Assembly (NCBI GenBank): GCA_003963305.1
Contig: RXJR01000001.1
Coordinates: 532,202 to 596,201, forward strand
Length of the DNA: 64,000 nucleotides
Direction of reading: 5' to 3'
Source: Candidatus Melainabacteria bacterium
Lineage (GTDB): Bacteria; Cyanobacteriota; Vampirovibrionia; Obscuribacterales; Obscuribacteraceae
Made by a program: the position numbers and the translations under genes. Below the pieces are notes generated by a model that saw only the letters and a list, made by a program, of their open reading frames with translations, was not told where the DNA came from and did no database searches. Numbering within the stretch: position 1 is the stretch's first letter; each line of letters starts with the position of its first letter. This document shows positions 60,978 to 64,000 of this stretch, one piece after another.

Positions 60978-62006
60978 ATGTTAGGCACTTTAATTAAAGC
61001 GCTGGAAGTCGATTTCCGGAACGCGAATAACGAAAAGTATTTGCGCTCAGAAACCAACCTCAGACAAAATCTCGAACGAATCCTGGCGATTCGCAAGCAT
61101 TACCCTGAATTCAAGGCGGCAAAGCCGTTGATGTTTCCAAAACTCAACGAACTTTCGCAACTTTCAAAGAAAGAAGGCTTATGCCTGAGTTACTGGCATG
61201 ATTGCAGCGAGGTCAGCGAATTTAGAGCCGTACTGGCGAATAAAACAGACGCAATAGAAACTGCCTTGCTTGCTTCAAAACCTTCTCGATTCAAGACAGC
61301 TTCGTTGAGCCGTTTTATGCAGCGCAGTGAAGACGCTGTGTTATTCAGTTATTTAAGTGATGTGAGCAAAACAAAGGGACTGCATAAGTCCAGGCGGGTG
61401 CTGAATACCGAGGCGCATCGACATCAAGTGACTGGACTTCTCTATCAGCTGCACCTTTTGGAACGCCAATTGCAGACGATGCTTGCACGTCACGGGCATA
61501 CACTCAATTTCGCACCCCAAACCAATTTTGCCCCTGACAGCGCCGATCTAGAAACAAACGAGAGCGAAAATCGCGAGATGGAGAAAATGTTTGTTCAAAA
61601 AAGTGCGTTCGTGCCCGTCTCATTTGATAGAAATCTAGAATTACAAACACGTCAACAAGCAGCGGCATCGCTGGATCAAGAGCAAAAAACAGGGGTGCAA
61701 TTTGATGCCACTGGACCGCTCGATATCTGGTACAGCCTGGCTGAAGATCCAAAAACGCCGCGACACTTTCTGTACTGGCTTGCAGAAAGTGAAAACCCTT
61801 ACGTATCACAACGCGCACGAGCTACGTTGAAACGACAGACTGAACCACAATCTTCGCTGCTTTTTGAATCACAACCGCAACCCCAGCCGGCACCGAAATT
61901 CCAACTGGAACCACAAGCTCGTTGCCAACCCAAACCGCAACCTCGTTCCCCGCAAACGAGAATCCCGCCACTTGCTTACAGCGCACAAGGGAGTCTGGTT
62001 GGTTAA
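60978..62006 (+). CDS. Uncharacterised helical protein with Q/P-rich tail
   Basis: 342 residues from ATG 60978 (a TTG three codons upstream is also open). No signal peptide. The first 170 residues are helical and charged (NLRQNLERILAIRKHYPEF, HRHQVTGLLYQLHLLERQL). A segment near 245-290 (PLDIWYSLAEDPKTPRHFLYWLAESENPYVSQRA) resembles leucine-rich-variant/HEAT-type repeats. The last 45 residues are Gln/Pro-rich. No family recognised. It is convergent with the ComM gene. Confidence 0.65.
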   Translation: MLGTLIKALEVDFRNANNEKYLRSETNLRQNLERILAIRKHYPEFKAAKPLMFPKLNELSQLSKKEGLCLSYWHDCSEVSEFRAVLANKTDAIETALLASKPSRFKTASLSRFMQRSEDAVLFSYLSDVSKTKGLHKSRRVLNTEAHRHQVTGLLYQLHLLERQLQTMLARHGHTLNFAPQTNFAPDSADLETNESENREMEKMFVQKSAFVPVSFDRNLELQTRQQAAASLDQEQKTGVQFDATGPLDIWYSLAEDPKTPRHFLYWLAESENPYVSQRARATLKRQTEPQSSLLFESQPQPQPAPKFQLEPQARCQPKPQPRSPQTRIPPLAYSAQGSLVG

Positions 62007-62041
62007 TCCAAACCCGTCGTTTGTTAAGAGCCTGCCCAAAA

Positions 62042-63586
62042 CTATTCAAACATTCGTCGATAAGGACTGCGATAGTTAATGGCTTCTGCCAGATCGGAAG
62101 CTTGAATATCCTCGTGCGCCTCAAGGTCGGCAATGGTACGACTGATACGCAATACTCGATCGTAAGCACGGGCAGACAATCCTAACTGGTGAACAGCTCG
62201 GGCCAAAATCAGCCGCGATTTTTCGTCAATTTTGCAGTACCTCACCATATCCCTTTGCGAGAGCTGACCGTTAAACACAAATGGTCTTGAGCCACACCGC
62301 TCCTGTTGAATCTCAACTGCACGCATTACACGGAGCCGGATATCGTAAGAGGTTTCTGAACTTCCAGCACTCGAAAGTTCTTCCTCTGTCAGCCGCGAAA
62401 CAGTGACGTGTAAATCGATACGATCGAGCAGTGGACCAGATAACCTGTTCCAATAACGTTCGGCCTGATAGGTTGTGCAAGAACAGCATTTGACGCTATC
62501 GCCCTTATAACCGCACGGACAGGGATTGCACGCACCTACAAACAGAAACGACGCGGGATAAGTGAGTGTATGCATGGCTCGACTGATAGTCACGTTAGAC
62601 GTTTCAAGAGGCTGACGCAAATTATCGAGATGGGCGCGAGGAAACTCGGTCAACTCATCGAGAAAGAGAATACCCATGTGACTGAGCGAAATTTCGCCGG
62701 GTCTTGGATTTGCTCCACCGCCGATCAAGCCCACCGCTGAAGCGCTATGGTGGGGGTTCCTGAACGGTCTCTCTAGCACGAGGCTTTTCTTATTTTGCAA
62801 CTTGCCAGCGACGCTGTACAACTTCGTCAACTCGAGAGCTTCCTCAAATGAGAGTGGTGGCATAATGCCAGGCAATCGTTGGGCAAGCATCGACTTGCCT
62901 GACCCGGGCGGACCAACCATCAATATGTTGTGCTTTCCAGCCGCTGCAATTTCGAGCGCCCGTTTAGCAACATACTGTCCTTTCACTTCATAGAAATCTG
63001 GACCAGCACGTCGATTATTTTGACTCTCTTTAAAAGTCTGCCTGGGATCGTTGTCTAGAACAGCAACAGCTTCAGGTCTTTCCAGGAGATGACAAACTTG
63101 CTTCAAATGTGACACGGGAAAAATTTTGAGACCATCGATTAGCCCTGCCTCTTCGGCATTGTCCTGGGGCAGTATGATGCCCATAGCCCCATAACGCTTA
63201 GCAGCCATGGCAATCGGCAGAACGCCGGACACCGGTCGCACAGAACCATCTAATCCAAGTTCACCAACTATCCAAAATTTAGATAGGTGCTCGGTAGGCA
63301 ACATGCTGGTTGATGCAAGAATGCCAACTGCAATCGGCAAATCAAAAGCCGGTCCTTCCTTTTTGGTATCTGCAGGTGCAAGATTGACGATCCACCGTTT
63401 TGCGTACGGCACATAGAAGTCGCAAGCCTTGATGGCAGAACGAACCCTGTCTTGCGACTCCTTCACCGACGCGTCAGGCAGACCAACAAGGCTGATTTGT
63501 CCAATACCAGGTCCGCAGTCACACTCAACCTCGATACAATAAGCATCGACGCCGATCAGTCCTCCTGAAAAGATTCTCGCGAACAT
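62042..63586 (-). CDS. comM: YifB/ComM-family Mg-chelatase-like AAA+ ATPase
   Basis: 514 residues. An N-terminal Lon-protease-like fold (about 1-170, with FARIFSGGLIGVDAYCIEVE and DLPIAVGILAS) is followed by the AAA+ core with Walker A GPPGSGKS and Walker B ILFLDELTEF. A zinc-type NPCPCGY...CCSC segment and a C-terminal helical domain end the protein. ComM promotes branch migration when transformed DNA recombines. Complete. No other competence gene is adjacent except that a Tad component is encoded at 6.3-7.2 kb. Confidence 0.95.
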   Translation of the reverse strand: MFARIFSGGLIGVDAYCIEVECDCGPGIGQISLVGLPDASVKESQDRVRSAIKACDFYVPYAKRWIVNLAPADTKKEGPAFDLPIAVGILASTSMLPTEHLSKFWIVGELGLDGSVRPVSGVLPIAMAAKRYGAMGIILPQDNAEEAGLIDGLKIFPVSHLKQVCHLLERPEAVAVLDNDPRQTFKESQNNRRAGPDFYEVKGQYVAKRALEIAAAGKHNILMVGPPGSGKSMLAQRLPGIMPPLSFEEALELTKLYSVAGKLQNKKSLVLERPFRNPHHSASAVGLIGGGANPRPGEISLSHMGILFLDELTEFPRAHLDNLRQPLETSNVTISRAMHTLTYPASFLFVGACNPCPCGYKGDSVKCCSCTTYQAERYWNRLSGPLLDRIDLHVTVSRLTEEELSSAGSSETSYDIRLRVMRAVEIQQERCGSRPFVFNGQLSQRDMVRYCKIDEKSRLILARAVHQLGLSARAYDRVLRISRTIADLEAHEDIQASDLAEAINYRSPYRRMFE

Positions 63587-63672
63587 ATCTGCTCCTCTGA
63601 CTCATCGTCCTTCCAAGAAGTAATACGTTCAAGAGTTCAGAATGGTTCAAACCAAAATTCAGTTTTAATCAA

Positions 63673-64000
63673 CTATAGAAATGACTGCCCACAGGCAAGA
63701 CAAAAGGAGAAGTTAGTGTCGCGTGCAGCACCGCACTTAGGACATTGAGCCGCTGACACACCAGCGCCAGCAGCACCGCTCTCACCACCCACAGTGGCCA
63801 GAGGAGCAGACAGATGATCTTGAAATGAAAATTCGAATTTAGGCAAGTCGAAGTTTCCGAGCGATACTGGTTGCGTCGAATCCACTAGTGTTGAACTGAC
63901 TTCCGGCGTCATCTGTGTCGAATCAACCAGTGTTGAACTGACTTCCGGCGTTATCTGTGTCGAATCAACCAGTGTTGAACTGACTTCCGGCGTCACCTGT
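63673..64000 (-). CDS. Zinc-ribbon protein with 14-residue tandem repeats (5' part outside window)
   Basis: The C-terminal 109 residues are visible; the frame is open through the right edge. Three exact or near-exact TPEVSSTLVDSTQ-[MI] repeats lead into a short linker (NFDLPKFEFSFQDH), a Gly/Ala stretch and a terminal zinc ribbon with CPKCG and CLACG about 15 residues apart. Such ribbons at an end are common in bacterial regulatory or envelope proteins. How many repeats precede the window edge cannot be known here. Function unknown. Confidence 0.7.
   Translation of the reverse strand, partial: QVTPEVSSTLVDSTQITPEVSSTLVDSTQMTPEVSSTLVDSTQPVSLGNFDLPKFEFSFQDHLSAPLATVGGESGAAGAGVSAAQCPKCGAARDTNFSFCLACGQSFL
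63875..64000 (-). repeat. Three 42-bp tandem repeats running off the edge
   Basis: Units 63875-63916, 63917-63958 and 63959-64000 differ at only four columns. They keep the reading frame (14 codons) and encode the Thr/Ser/Val-rich repeat. The last unit stops exactly at the window end, so the array probably continues. Confidence 0.95.

Overview
The window looks like a chromosomal segment of a non-photosynthetic relative of cyanobacteria, most likely Melainabacteria/Vampirovibrionia of the Obscuribacterales type. This is an inference from gene content: many secreted TPR proteins, a lone MglA-like GTPase, a bifunctional-nuclease (DUF151) protein, a LapA-like protein, a long-N-terminus RecG, a c-type cytochrome lipoprotein, and no photosynthesis genes. 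Base composition is near 50% GC and coding density is high on both strands. No phage, insertion sequence, CRISPR array or integrase is visible.

Layout. 1-8.1 kb: an edge fragment of a nucleotide-sugar/NAD-binding protein, a secreted repeat protein, histidine ammonia-lyase, a histidine kinase/response regulator pair converging on a Tad-pilus TadC gene, a 41-residue membrane protein too short for usual ORF cut-offs, and a small tyrosine phosphatase. A four-half-site direct repeat (TYGTTGA every 11 bp) lies before the kinase gene, and a two-half-site copy lies before tadC, suggesting that the regulator controls both. 8.2-14.5 kb: a tightly packed five-gene minus-strand operon built on the MoxR ATPase / DUF5682 / VWA triad plus two unrecognised proteins. 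14.7-25 kb: putrescine aminotransferase, an 18-TPR secreted protein with an NlpC/P60-like partner, a glycine-rich repeat protein and RecG.

25.1-31.0 kb is the most interesting part. A bacterial Ro60 (TROVE-VWA) gene and a cassette of a small Ubl-like protein, an uncharacterised 296-residue protein, a ThiF/E1-like enzyme and a Q/P-rich protein all lie on the minus strand. Three related structured RNA elements lie among them. Two are full Y RNAs (YrlA type) whose core is a circularly permuted tRNA mimic: T arm, closed acceptor-like hairpin, then D arm. Each has a well-spaced sigma70-type promoter of its own. The third is a minimal copy that keeps only the Ro-binding-type stem and sits in the leader of the Ro60 gene. 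The stems covary between the three copies. I read this as a Ro60 / Y RNA / ubiquitin-like modification locus with possible feedback on Ro60 synthesis.

31-64 kb is mainly housekeeping: MglA-like GTPase, L28, Hsp33, PrmC, RF1, tRNA-Ser(GGA), TpiA, LipA, CobS, a GH38 mannosidase with a TIM-barrel partner, Mdh, LspA-RluD, LapA-like and DUF151 proteins, tRNA-Leu(GAG), a HerA-like ATPase with a 90-residue partner, a cytochrome c lipoprotein, MurA, LysC and ComM/YifB. Secreted or low-complexity proteins are interspersed. The window ends inside a gene built on exact 42-bp repeats.
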